Positions 1-4,413 are shown, counted from the stretch's first letter. The stretch is DNA of 5,073 bases from Pseudomonadota bacterium (GCA_023388965.1 JAEWFF010000003.1:1-5073); one strand, 5' to 3'. Made by a program: numbers and translations. Notes: generated from the sequence alone by a model not told the origin.

Positions 1-102
1 GGCCGCCGAGCCCGCTCACCGCGCGTGCGAGGTGCAGACGCCGCGGACGAGCGAGATGCTTGAGCCCGCCTGGTCCTTGCCCCCGACGGTGCGGGACACA
101 AG
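1..102 (-). other. Start of a further cassette, cut by the left edge
   Basis: This is the 5' end of the next cassette downstream of attC 103-214. No ATG is present on the minus strand. Two weak readings exist. A GTG at 98-100 opens a 27-codon ORF ending with TGA at 16-18. A GTG at 17-19 opens a frame (V-S-G-L-G-G) that runs off the edge. The stretch 17-102 resembles 447-534, the matching part of the neighbouring cassette, with near-identical ends (17-30 against 447-460 and 89-102 against 521-534). The two cassettes therefore look related. What this cassette encodes cannot be decided from the piece visible. Confidence 0.5.
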
Positions 103-214
103 GCCTAACACCAGAGTTAAGCCGCGCTGCAGCGGGGCGTGAAGCACATGGCAAGCTGTATCTGCCATGTGGTTTGCGCCCCGATGTGGCGTCGGCTTGA
201 ACGACTCGTTAGGC
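103..214 (-). repeat. attC: attC site 1, long class (112 bp)
   Basis: Cores are GCCTAAC at 103-109 and GTTAGGC at 208-214. The inner arms TTAAGCCG (117-124) and CGGCTTGAA form the stem base. The central hairpin CACATGGCA (145-153) / TGCCATGTG (163-171) is shared with the other long sites. The outer stem differs from the other long sites: it carries AAGCCGCGC opposite GGCGTCGGCTT, as in the 60-bp class, so this site looks like a hybrid of the two classes. It ends the gene-poor cassette 109-540. Confidence 0.9.
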
Positions 215-534
215 CGCTGCTGCCCGGCACCCGCGCCGAACTTGCCGCAGCCCAACTCCCGAACCGGAACACTACAACAACTTGGCGCAGCTGGGCCGTG
301 CCCGGGACTACGAAGCGTGAGCTACAGCTCGCGCGCGCGAAGAGCCTCACCAGGATCTGTCCGAAGCCGACTCGGCGGGTCGAATCTTGCGGTCGGTCGC
401 GCCTGTCCGAAGCCGAGGTGTCGCAGGCGATTCTGCCGATGCCAATCACCGCGCGTGCGAAGCGCCAAGAGTGGCAGATGAGCGACGAACCTTATGCGAC
501 CGAAAAACTCTGATCCGGCAGTGCGGGACACAAG
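215..534 (-). other. Cassette body without a convincing gene
   Basis: This 320-bp stretch lies between attC sites 1 and 2 and has no ORF I would call a gene. One minus-strand candidate runs from a GTG at 529-531 to TAG at 322-324 (69 codons). It is arginine-rich, with no motif or ribosome binding site. The other runs from a GTG at 447-449 through attC 1 to a TAA at 117-119 (110 codons). It also lacks a Shine-Dalgarno sequence, but its GTG matches a GTG at 17-19 in the related cassette, giving M-x-G-x-G in both. Plus-strand ORFs here also run through the attC and have no cassette logic. The stretch contains the 14-bp repeat CTGTCCGAAGCCGA at 357-370 and 403-416. It could be a non-coding or regulatory cassette, a decayed gene, or a very small gene. 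Confidence 0.5.
357..416. repeat. Direct repeat of 14 bp, two copies 46 bp apart
   Basis: CTGTCCGAAGCCGA occurs at 357-370 and again at 403-416, inside the cassette without a clear gene. Its core TCCGAAGCCGA reappears at about 3939-3949 inside the enlarged hairpin tip of attC site 9. The inner part AAGCCGA also resembles an attC arm, so the repeats may be remnants of attC-like sequence. No function is known to me. Confidence 0.55.
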
Positions 535-594
535 GCCTAACACCAGAATTAAGCCGTGCCGCGAAGCGGCATCGGCTTGAATGAATTGTTAGGC
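535..594 (-). repeat. attC: attC site 2, short class (60 bp)
   Basis: Cores are GCCTAAC (535-541) and GTTAGGC (588-594). On the + strand the hairpin reads AAGCCG-TGCCGC-GAA-GCGGCA-T-CGGCTT with an unpaired T at 572. The + strand is the attC bottom strand in this orientation, the strand that IntI enzymes recombine as a folded hairpin, and such sites carry bulged bases that set polarity. The inner pair is T-A here against C-G in sites 3, 6 and 8, a compensatory change. The site belongs to the cassette with the gene at 549-1001. Confidence 0.96.
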
Positions 595-1001
595 GGCGCC
601 GAGCAGATGTGCTGCCACCGCCTGCCGACCTGTCCGGTGATGAACCAGGTTAACCCGAGTTGGATCGGGGGAACGAAGAGCCACCAATATTCTGTGAAGA
701 ATCGCGAGAGACGAAGGATGCCTGCTCCGTAGGCGGCGCCCGAAGCCTCCAGCGACGGAGCAACGAAGGCGCCGTACGCCTCCACGGGCAGCAGGACAGC
801 AAAGCCAATGAACGAAAATGCGCCGTAAACAAGCGCAGCCACGACAGCGACGAAAACAACTGGGCGAGGAAGATCAGGCCGGTTACGCGAAGCGACGAAG
901 GCTGGCCACAAGATCGGTGCGAACGAAACAACAAAGTAGATGGCTGCGATCACAACCATAAGCGCGGTCAATCCTGCCCCAAAAACTTCGATGACTTTCA
1001 T
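549..1001 (-). CDS. Small multi-helix membrane protein with attC-encoded tail, unknown function
   Basis: The 150-residue protein is not recognised. Hydrophobic segments at about residues 8-36, 48-72 and 103-122 predict an inner-membrane protein with three or four helices. A conspicuous aromatic stretch FFTEYWWLFVPP lies near 101-112. A short basic loop (GRRWQH, about 126-131) follows the last helix. The final 16 residues or so (APPNNSFKPMPLRGTA) are translated from attC site 2, with the stop TAA in the site's inner arm (549-551). The ATG lies only 4 nt beyond the upstream core GTTAGGC, so the cassette has almost no leader. An AAGGTG in the end of upstream attC site 3, 10 nt before the ATG, is the only Shine-Dalgarno-like sequence at a plausible distance. 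Start, stop and cassette position make the reading frame convincing, but the function is unknown. Confidence 0.82.
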   Translation of the reverse strand: MKVIEVFGAGLTALMVVIAAIYFVVSFAPILWPAFVASRNRPDLPRPVVFVAVVAALVYGAFSFIGFAVLLPVEAYGAFVAPSLEASGAAYGAGILRLSRFFTEYWWLFVPPIQLGLTWFITGQVGRRWQHICSAPPNNSFKPMPLRGTA

Positions 1002-1005
1002 AGCC

Positions 1006-1065
1006 GCCTAACACCTTAGTTAAGCCGCGCCGCGAAGCGGCGTCGGCTTGAACGAATTGTTAGGC
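1006..1065 (-). repeat. attC: attC site 3, short class (60 bp)
   Basis: Cores are GCCTAAC (1006-1012) and GTTAGGC (1059-1065). The hairpin is AAGCCG-CGCCGC-GAA-GCGGCG-T-CGGCTT with the unpaired T at 1043. The site follows the OsmC-family gene, whose TAA stop (1060-1062) lies inside the core. Confidence 0.96.
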
Positions 1066-1476
1066 CGCGGGCTCGTGCCACGCGACCCGCCGGGCCGGGC
1101 ACCCAGCCCGCAATGTATTGTGGACCTCGGCCAAGCGGTCTGTCTCCGTGAGCAGCTTTTCGATCCGCTCGGGCGACTCGGACGACTCGACCCTGGCGCG
1201 ATACGTTACGGATTCCGCGCCCAGCCCCACGCCTTTGAACTGGGCAGATGCCACCACCTCGCACCCGGTGATGGCAATTCCAAGGCGGGCCGCCTCGCGG
1301 TAAAGATCGTTGCAGTAGCACGTTGCGAGCGCGGCCACCAGGAACTCGCCGCCGTTTACGGCGCTGCCGGGACCCGACGACTTGGCGGAAACCGCTGGCC
1401 GATGCGCTATGCCGGCGGTGCAAAGCTCGACTTCGTGTCCATGCAGGTCGTTGCGGATGCGGGCTGAAATCTCCAT
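1060..1476 (-). CDS. OsmC/Ohr-family protein (thiol-dependent peroxidase-like)
   Basis: The 138-residue product matches the OsmC fold family, whose members reduce organic hydroperoxides through a reactive cysteine pair in the cytoplasm. The family signature is clear around residues 42-61 (GGEFLVAALATCYCNDLYRE), with E44 and the likely peroxidatic Cys at 53 or 55 at the start of the central helix. The second half contains TDRLAEVHNTL followed by G-C126-P, where C126 is the candidate resolving Cys. The length is normal for the family and the protein appears intact. Start choice: ATG 1474-1476 has AAGGA 9 nt upstream within the cassette's own leader. A GTG at 1478-1480 opens a different frame of 154 codons that runs through the attC and is rejected. 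The stop TAA is formed by the attC core. Family assignment is strong. Substrate is unknown, and not all OsmC-like proteins are proven peroxidases. Confidence 0.92.
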   Translation of the reverse strand: MEISARIRNDLHGHEVELCTAGIAHRPAVSAKSSGPGSAVNGGEFLVAALATCYCNDLYREAARLGIAITGCEVVASAQFKGVGLGAESVTYRARVESSESPERIEKLLTETDRLAEVHNTLRAGCPARRVAWHEPAA

Positions 1477-1498
1477 ACACGCAAATCCTTCACGAGCG

Positions 1499-1610
1499 GC
1501 CTAACACCTAAGTTAAGCTGAGACGCGTAGTGGAGCAAAGCACATGGCAAGCTGTACCTGCCATGTGCTTTGCGTAACGAAGCGGCTTCGGCTTGAACGC
1601 ATTGTTAGGC
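1499..1610 (-). repeat. attC: attC site 4, long class (112 bp)
   Basis: Cores are GCCTAAC (1499-1505) and GTTAGGC (1604-1610). The central hairpin is a perfect 15-bp inverted repeat, GCAAAGCACATGGCA (1535-1549) with TGCCATGTGCTTTGC (1559-1573), and a 9-nt loop. The inner arm on the left reads TTAAGCTG rather than TTAAGCCG, a single change that leaves a G-T mismatch in the stem. It follows the gene at 1613-1951. Confidence 0.95.
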
Positions 1611-1612
1611 CC

Positions 1613-1951
1613 TCAGCACGCCAACTCATGCTCTCTGGAGCCGCTGCTGTACTGGGTCACCCGTACACGCACCGCTTCCCCCTTGGCCAGCAGCTTGCAT
1701 CCTCGCGGCACATGAAGCTGAACTTGACCGCCGTCCACGCTCACGACCACCATCTGCGAGGCAGTGGTGAACACTCCCGCATCTGGATAGTGGCCGGCAC
1801 TCTGCACGACACCACTAATGATCTCTGCGGTTGCGTTCTTGCGGGTCAGTATGAGGTAGGCAGAGCCCACGACGACGGCGATGCACACGAGTATCGCTAC
1901 AGTCACTCTAGTGCGGTAGGTGAGCCAAAGGTAGCGAGACTGCGAGAACAT
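1613..1951 (-). CDS. Single-pass membrane-anchored small protein, unknown function
   Basis: The 112-residue protein is not recognised. A short basic N-terminus (R6, R13, R15) precedes one hydrophobic helix at about 15-36, then TRKNATAE and a domain of about 70 residues with alternating polar and hydrophobic stretches (MVVVSVDGGQVQLHVP, EAVRVRVTQ). This suggests a small beta-rich domain, probably on the periplasmic side. Cysteines occur at 23, 85 and 112. The gene fills its cassette: only 2 nt separate the ATG from the upstream core and 2 nt separate the TGA from its own attC. There is thus no room for a cassette-borne ribosome binding site. The nearest candidate is GGTG in attC site 5, 8 nt before the ATG. 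The strand, anchor and exact fit support a real gene. Confidence 0.78.
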   Translation of the reverse strand: MFSQSRYLWLTYRTRVTVAILVCIAVVVGSAYLILTRKNATAEIISGVVQSAGHYPDAGVFTTASQMVVVSVDGGQVQLHVPRGCKLLAKGEAVRVRVTQYSSGSREHELAC

Positions 1952-1953
1952 GG

Positions 1954-2013
1954 GCCTAACACCAGAATTAAGCCGTGCCGCGAAGCGGCATCGGCTTGAA
2001 TGACTTGTTAGGC
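1954..2013 (-). repeat. attC: attC site 5, short class (60 bp)
   Basis: Cores are GCCTAAC (1954-1960) and GTTAGGC (2007-2013). The stem is nearly identical to site 2, including the compensated T-A inner pair. The unpaired T is at 1991. It follows the gene at 1968-2462, whose last codons lie inside it. Confidence 0.96.
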
Positions 2014-2462
2014 GCTTGGCCCGACTGCGTCACCTCAATGCCGAGCGACATTGGCGGCATGATGTGGCGAAACAGCAGTTGGCCCAGCGGCCCAATCAGC
2101 AGTACTTCGCTGAGTGCTCCTTCCCCGAGCGGATCAGACTCCACAACTTGAGCCACGGGAAACGGCAACAGCCCAGCTGCGCCGGCAAAGGGACTCATCC
2201 AGTAGGTCTTACCGTTTCTCGCCCATTGTAGTGCTCCCGGATCGCACCTCTCTAAAGAGAGGCCAAGCGAAGGATACTTATCTGGGTCGAGGTACACCTC
2301 ACACGGAGCCAGCATGACCAAGCCTCCGTCGGAAAGCTCGAGCACGGCCGCGCTCGTGGCGAGTGGCGTGGTGTTTCCGTCAATCCAGGCGGGATGCACC
2401 GGCTCGCACAGGGGAGTCAGTACTTGCCGTACTACCGTGTTGACGAGCGACGAAGTGTCCAT
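1968..2462 (-). CDS. Soluble protein of unknown function with attC-encoded tail
   Basis: The 164-residue protein has no signal peptide or membrane helix and is probably cytoplasmic. It is not recognised. Visible features are an N-terminal segment with VNTVVRQVLTPLCEPVHPAW (about 7-26), a strand-like AAVLELSDGGLVMLAPCEVYLD (about 38-59), a YWMSPFAG segment (87-94) and a hydrophobic SEVLLIGPLGQLLF (118-131). The last 15 residues (APNKSFKPMPLRGTA) are read from attC site 5 and the TAA stop (1968-1970) is in its arm. This tail is nearly the same as that of the unrelated membrane protein at 549-1001. The ATG is 4 nt from the upstream core. The only Shine-Dalgarno-like stretch is AGGCG in attC site 6, 10 nt before the ATG. 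Confidence 0.82.
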   Translation of the reverse strand: MDTSSLVNTVVRQVLTPLCEPVHPAWIDGNTTPLATSAAVLELSDGGLVMLAPCEVYLDPDKYPSLGLSLERCDPGALQWARNGKTYWMSPFAGAAGLLPFPVAQVVESDPLGEGALSEVLLIGPLGQLLFRHIMPPMSLGIEVTQSGQAPNKSFKPMPLRGTA

Positions 2463-2466
2463 AAGC

Positions 2467-2526
2467 GCCTAACGCCTGAATTAAGCCGCGCCGCGAAGCG
2501 GCGTCGGCTTGAATGAATTGTTAGGC
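2467..2526 (-). repeat. attC: attC site 6, short class (60 bp)
   Basis: Cores are GCCTAAC (2467-2473) and GTTAGGC (2520-2526). The hairpin has C-G inner pairs and the unpaired T at 2504. The spacer next to the first core is GCCTGAA rather than the ACCAGAA of sites 2 and 5. It follows the MAPEG gene, whose TAA stop lies in the core. Confidence 0.96.
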
Positions 2527-2910
2527 ATTACCAGAAAACGCTGAAAGCAGGATATACCCGGCGGCGAGGACGTAACAGATGCACGTAAGCGCCATGCCAG
2601 TGACCCGAAATCGCAAGACTTCGTTCTCCTGCGACACTCCGTAGGCATGGACGAGCCGACCGAGCGCCAACAGGCTGCCAAGGGAATGAACCAGCAGACT
2701 CGGCGCACCCAGTTGCTCAGACGCTGCCATAAGGAGCAGTCCGAGCGGCACGTACTCGGCGAAGTTACCGTGGACGCGGATGGCCCGCATTAGGAGAAGA
2801 TTCTTTCCGTGACCGAGCGAAACGCGGTAGCGCTGCCTAAGGCGAATGGTGCGGAAAGTGAGAAATGCAAAGAACAAGCTAAGTAGAGCAGCGTAAATAG
2901 TCCAGATCAT
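2521..2910 (-). CDS. MAPEG-family integral membrane protein
   Basis: The 129-residue product matches the MAPEG family (membrane-associated proteins in eicosanoid and glutathione metabolism), whose bacterial members are four-helix membrane proteins, some with glutathione transferase or peroxidase activity. The diagnostic stretch at residues 45-65 contains R45, H47, N49, E52, P55 and E65, in the pattern R-x-H-x-N-x-x-E-x-x-P. It is followed by the second motif G84-R85-L-x-H88 with Y90-G91. Hydrophobic segments are at about 2-20, 53-68, 72-90 and 104-124. The length is typical and nothing is missing. The ATG (2908-2910) has GGAG 8 nt upstream in a 17-nt leader after the core. The stop TAA is the attC core itself. 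The substrate cannot be told from sequence. It lies three cassettes upstream of the OsmC-family gene in transcription order. Confidence 0.93.
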   Translation of the reverse strand: MIWTIYAALLSLFFAFLTFRTIRLRQRYRVSLGHGKNLLLMRAIRVHGNFAEYVPLGLLLMAASEQLGAPSLLVHSLGSLLALGRLVHAYGVSQENEVLRFRVTGMALTCICYVLAAGYILLSAFSGNA

Positions 2911-2927
2911 GAAAATCTCTCCGTAAT

Positions 2928-3039
2928 GCCTAACACCTAAGTTAAGCCGAGACGCGTAGTGGAGCGAACCACATGGCGAGCTTTTCCTGCCATGTGATTT
3001 GCGGAACGAAGCGGCTTCGACTTGAACGCATTGTTAGGC
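2928..3039 (-). repeat. attC: attC site 7, long class (112 bp)
   Basis: Cores are GCCTAAC (2928-2934) and GTTAGGC (3033-3039). The central hairpin is CACATGGC (2970-2977) / GCCATGTG (2989-2996). The right inner arm is CGACTTGAA instead of CGGCTTGAA, one mismatch in the stem. It follows the gene at 3052-3366. Confidence 0.94.
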
Positions 3040-3051
3040 CGCTACTGACCA

Positions 3052-3366
3052 CTATTTTGCGATCACTATCAACACAACAATTGCCACGACTGGCAAGAAC
3101 AACAACCATGCAACATCCTTCAATGCCTTAGCGCCACGCTCTAGGTCAGAGAGACCATCATCGGTTGGCTGTTCCGGAGGTGCCGGCTTGAGCTTGGGCC
3201 GACTTCTTCGTTCTTGTCTGATCTCGCCAGCTCGCAGCTGAATGTACAGAGCTTCGCCGCGCTTCTCGTCCCCATCTGAGAGCGAAATTGCCTTTACCAG
3301 CAAGGGCTGATCGATCTTGCCGCGCGACACTTCTTCAGCAGCCAACCCGAAAAACTCTTTGTCCAC
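3052..3366 (-). CDS. Tail-anchored small protein, unknown function
   Basis: The 104-residue protein has a soluble N-terminal part that looks helical (about 1-50: EEVSRGKIDQPLLVKAISLSDGDE..ALYIQLRAGEI). From memory this resembles a short helical segment found at the N-terminus of various bacterial hypothetical proteins, with the pattern K-A-x5-G-D-x5-A-L-Y-I-x-x-R. A charged, proline-rich linker (about 51-72) follows, then a second short helix and one C-terminal membrane helix at about 86-103 ending in K. This is a tail-anchored layout. The start is GTG (3364-3366) with GGGAG 9 nt upstream in the leader; no ATG is available. The stop TAG is 12 nt before the attC. The DNA looks less GC-rich than the cassettes at 1-1500, consistent with a separate origin. 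Confidence 0.82.
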   Translation of the reverse strand: MDKEFFGLAAEEVSRGKIDQPLLVKAISLSDGDEKRGEALYIQLRAGEIRQERRSRPKLKPAPPEQPTDDGLSDLERGAKALKDVAWLLFLPVVAIVVLIVIAK

Positions 3367-3385
3367 GCTGAGATGCTCCCTGGAG

Positions 3386-3445
3386 GCCTAACACCGGAAT
3401 TAAGCCGCGCCGCGAAGCGGCGTCGGCTTGAATGAATTGTTAGGC
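3386..3445 (-). repeat. attC: attC site 8, short class (60 bp)
   Basis: Cores are GCCTAAC (3386-3392) and GTTAGGC (3439-3445). The hairpin is identical to that of site 6, with the unpaired T at 3423; only the spacer beside the first core differs. It follows the gene at 3440-3895, whose TAA stop is in the core. Confidence 0.96.
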
Positions 3446-3895
3446 ACCCACGCGACGAACTGTCGGCGGATGCTCTGAGGCAACATCAATGATGTGGTCT
3501 GAGCAGACAATCTCATAGTGAACAAACGGCCCAGGGTAGTCATCGCTAGCGAAGGTTCCACCTGACACGTAGTCGAGGAACTTAGATCTCGTGTAGATGC
3601 GAAAGGCGTTGCCAGACCACTCCTCATGCTTGTCCCACGAGCAGTAAGCCTCATTGCGGACGGAATAGCTAATGTACGTGTCCCACACGACCTCAAACCA
3701 TTTTGAGGCATCTGTTACCTCAACCGGACGAACATCTGGGATTTCCGCGTCACCGATCGTCAATGTTTCCGTACGATCCGAAACGATCCCCTCACTTAAG
3801 ACAAGGCGAAGTCCGTTGGCGTGTGGCTCCGATACCGCCTCCAGGTAGAGGTAGTTGCAGGTGTCTAGTTCTTCAGTGGCCGATTGCTCTTTCAA
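3440..3895 (-). CDS. Conserved hypothetical protein, TTG start
   Basis: The 151-residue protein is soluble, acidic and rich in aromatics, without a signal peptide. I believe it belongs to an unnamed family of bacterial hypothetical proteins. The recognisable blocks are WFEVVWDTYISYSVRNE (66-82), FRIYTRSKFLDYV (98-110), the YPGPF turn (120-124) and HYEIVCSDHIIDV (126-138). I cannot give a function. The start is TTG (3893-3895): an in-frame TAG lies three codons upstream in attC site 9, and there is no internal Met, so TTG is the only start giving the full domain. It lies 4 nt past the upstream core, and AGGCG in attC site 9 sits 10 nt before it. The stop TAA is supplied by the attC 8 core. Confidence 0.85.
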   Translation of the reverse strand: MKEQSATEELDTCNYLYLEAVSEPHANGLRLVLSEGIVSDRTETLTIGDAEIPDVRPVEVTDASKWFEVVWDTYISYSVRNEAYCSWDKHEEWSGNAFRIYTRSKFLDYVSGGTFASDDYPGPFVHYEIVCSDHIIDVASEHPPTVRRVGA

Positions 3896-3899
3896 GGGT

Positions 3900-4016
3900 G
3901 CCTAACGCCTGAATTAAGCCGCGCCGAACGCGGGCTTTCCGAAGCCGATCATAGATCAGCTTGCCGTTGCCTAGACGAAGCCACGAAACGGCGTCGGCTT
4001 GAATGAACTGTTAGCA
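3900..4016 (-). repeat. attC: attC site 9, 117-bp variant with enlarged hairpin tip and a variant core
   Basis: The left core is GCCTAAC (3900-3906). The right core is GTTAGCA (4010-4016), which departs from GTTRRRY. The stem base matches the short class, AAGCCGCGCCG opposite CGGCG-T-CGGCTT, but the usual CGAAG tip is replaced by 62 bases (3927-3988). These include small inverted repeats of their own, such as GATC-ATA-GATC near 3948-3958 and GCCGTT/AACGGC spanning about 3963-3992. The variant right core is complementary to the first bases of the same cassette (TGCTAAC at 4302-4308), as expected for a cassette that keeps its own core pair when circular. Confidence 0.9.
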
Positions 4017-4028
4017 CTCAGCGGCACA

Positions 4029-4244
4029 TCACCTTGAGAAGACTAATTTAAGCAAATCCATCAGCGGTGGATAGATATTTCCAAGCGCAATCAAAGCCAG
4101 TAATTGGATGCATAAAGCCGCAAGCCATGAGAACACTTGGAAGACTTTGCCATATTTCGGGGTCACTAGGCTGGCAACGAGCGTCGCGACGTAGCAGATG
4201 CCAATCACCAGAGCCACGGCAAAAGCAATCTTGAGAAGAATCAT
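4029..4244 (-). CDS. Two-helix small membrane protein, unknown function
   Basis: The 71-residue peptide has hydrophobic helices at about 4-28 and 35-57, separated by a short polar turn (TPKYGK), and ends in LLKLVFSR. This is a plausible small inner-membrane protein; no family is recognised. The ATG (4242-4244) has only a weak GAAA upstream, no clear Shine-Dalgarno sequence, and a leader of 57 nt, unusually long for this array. The alternative minus-strand frame 4048-4281 is not hydrophobic in an organised way and looks like a shadow. The gene lies in the cassette with the variant core. Given the lack of a clear ribosome binding site, confidence is moderate. It could also be a toxin-like membrane peptide, but nothing specific shows that. 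Confidence 0.65.
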   Translation of the reverse strand: MILLKIAFAVALVIGICYVATLVASLVTPKYGKVFQVFSWLAALCIQLLALIALGNIYPPLMDLLKLVFSR

Positions 4245-4276
4245 CGGATTTCACAGATGTGGCTGATGGTGGCAAC

Positions 4277-4305
4277 AGCACTCAGCGAACTTTCTTTTGA
4301 GTGCT
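4277..4305 (-). promoter_or_regulatory. Inverted repeat in the leader of the variant cassette
   Basis: AGCACTC (4277-4283) and GAGTGCT (4299-4305) form a 7-bp inverted repeat around a 15-nt loop. On the minus-strand transcript this hairpin lies at the very start of the cassette and includes part of the recombination core. It is followed 32 nt later by the ATG of the small membrane protein. The sequence AGCACTCAGCG also recurs at 4013-4023, at the other end of the cassette. It may be a regulatory hairpin or a relic of attC duplication. No U-tract follows, so it is not a typical terminator. Confidence 0.35.
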
Positions 4306-4413
4306 AACACCAGAGTTAAGCCGAGACGCGTAGTGGAGCGAAGCACATGGCAAGCTGTACCTGCCATGTGCTTTGCGTAACGAAGCGGCTTCGGCTTGAA
4401 CGCATTGTTAGGC
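4302..4413 (-). repeat. attC: attC site 10, long class (112 bp)
   Basis: The left core is TGCTAAC (4302-4308), contributed by the neighbouring variant cassette. The right core is GTTAGGC (4407-4413). The central hairpin GCACATGGCA (4343-4352) / TGCCATGTGC (4362-4371) is the same as in site 4. It follows the secreted-protein gene, whose TAA stop lies in the right core. Confidence 0.94.

Noticed and set aside
139..513. Plus-strand ORFs through the gene-poor cassette (124 and 104 codons)
   Set aside because: They start inside the attC hairpin and run against the cassette orientation. No motif or ribosome binding site supports them.
660..1019. Plus-strand ORF of 119 codons
   Set aside because: It is antisense to the membrane protein at 549-1001, very hydrophilic as expected for the complement of hydrophobic codons, and ends in attC 3.
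1016..1480. Minus-strand ORF of 154 codons overlapping the OsmC-family gene
   Set aside because: It is longer than the OsmC frame, but its composition is arginine-rich, it runs through the attC and it overlaps a clearly recognisable domain in another frame.
1544..1999. Plus-strand ORF of 151 codons
   Set aside because: It starts within the attC 4 hairpin, crosses the membrane-anchored gene antisense and ends in attC 5. It is a shadow frame.
4245..4275. Possible promoter on the minus strand (TTGCCA followed by a weak AT-rich hexamer) in the leader of the two-helix protein
   Set aside because: The -35-like box is good, but the element 17 nt downstream (GAAATC) is far from TATAAT, so I cannot support it.
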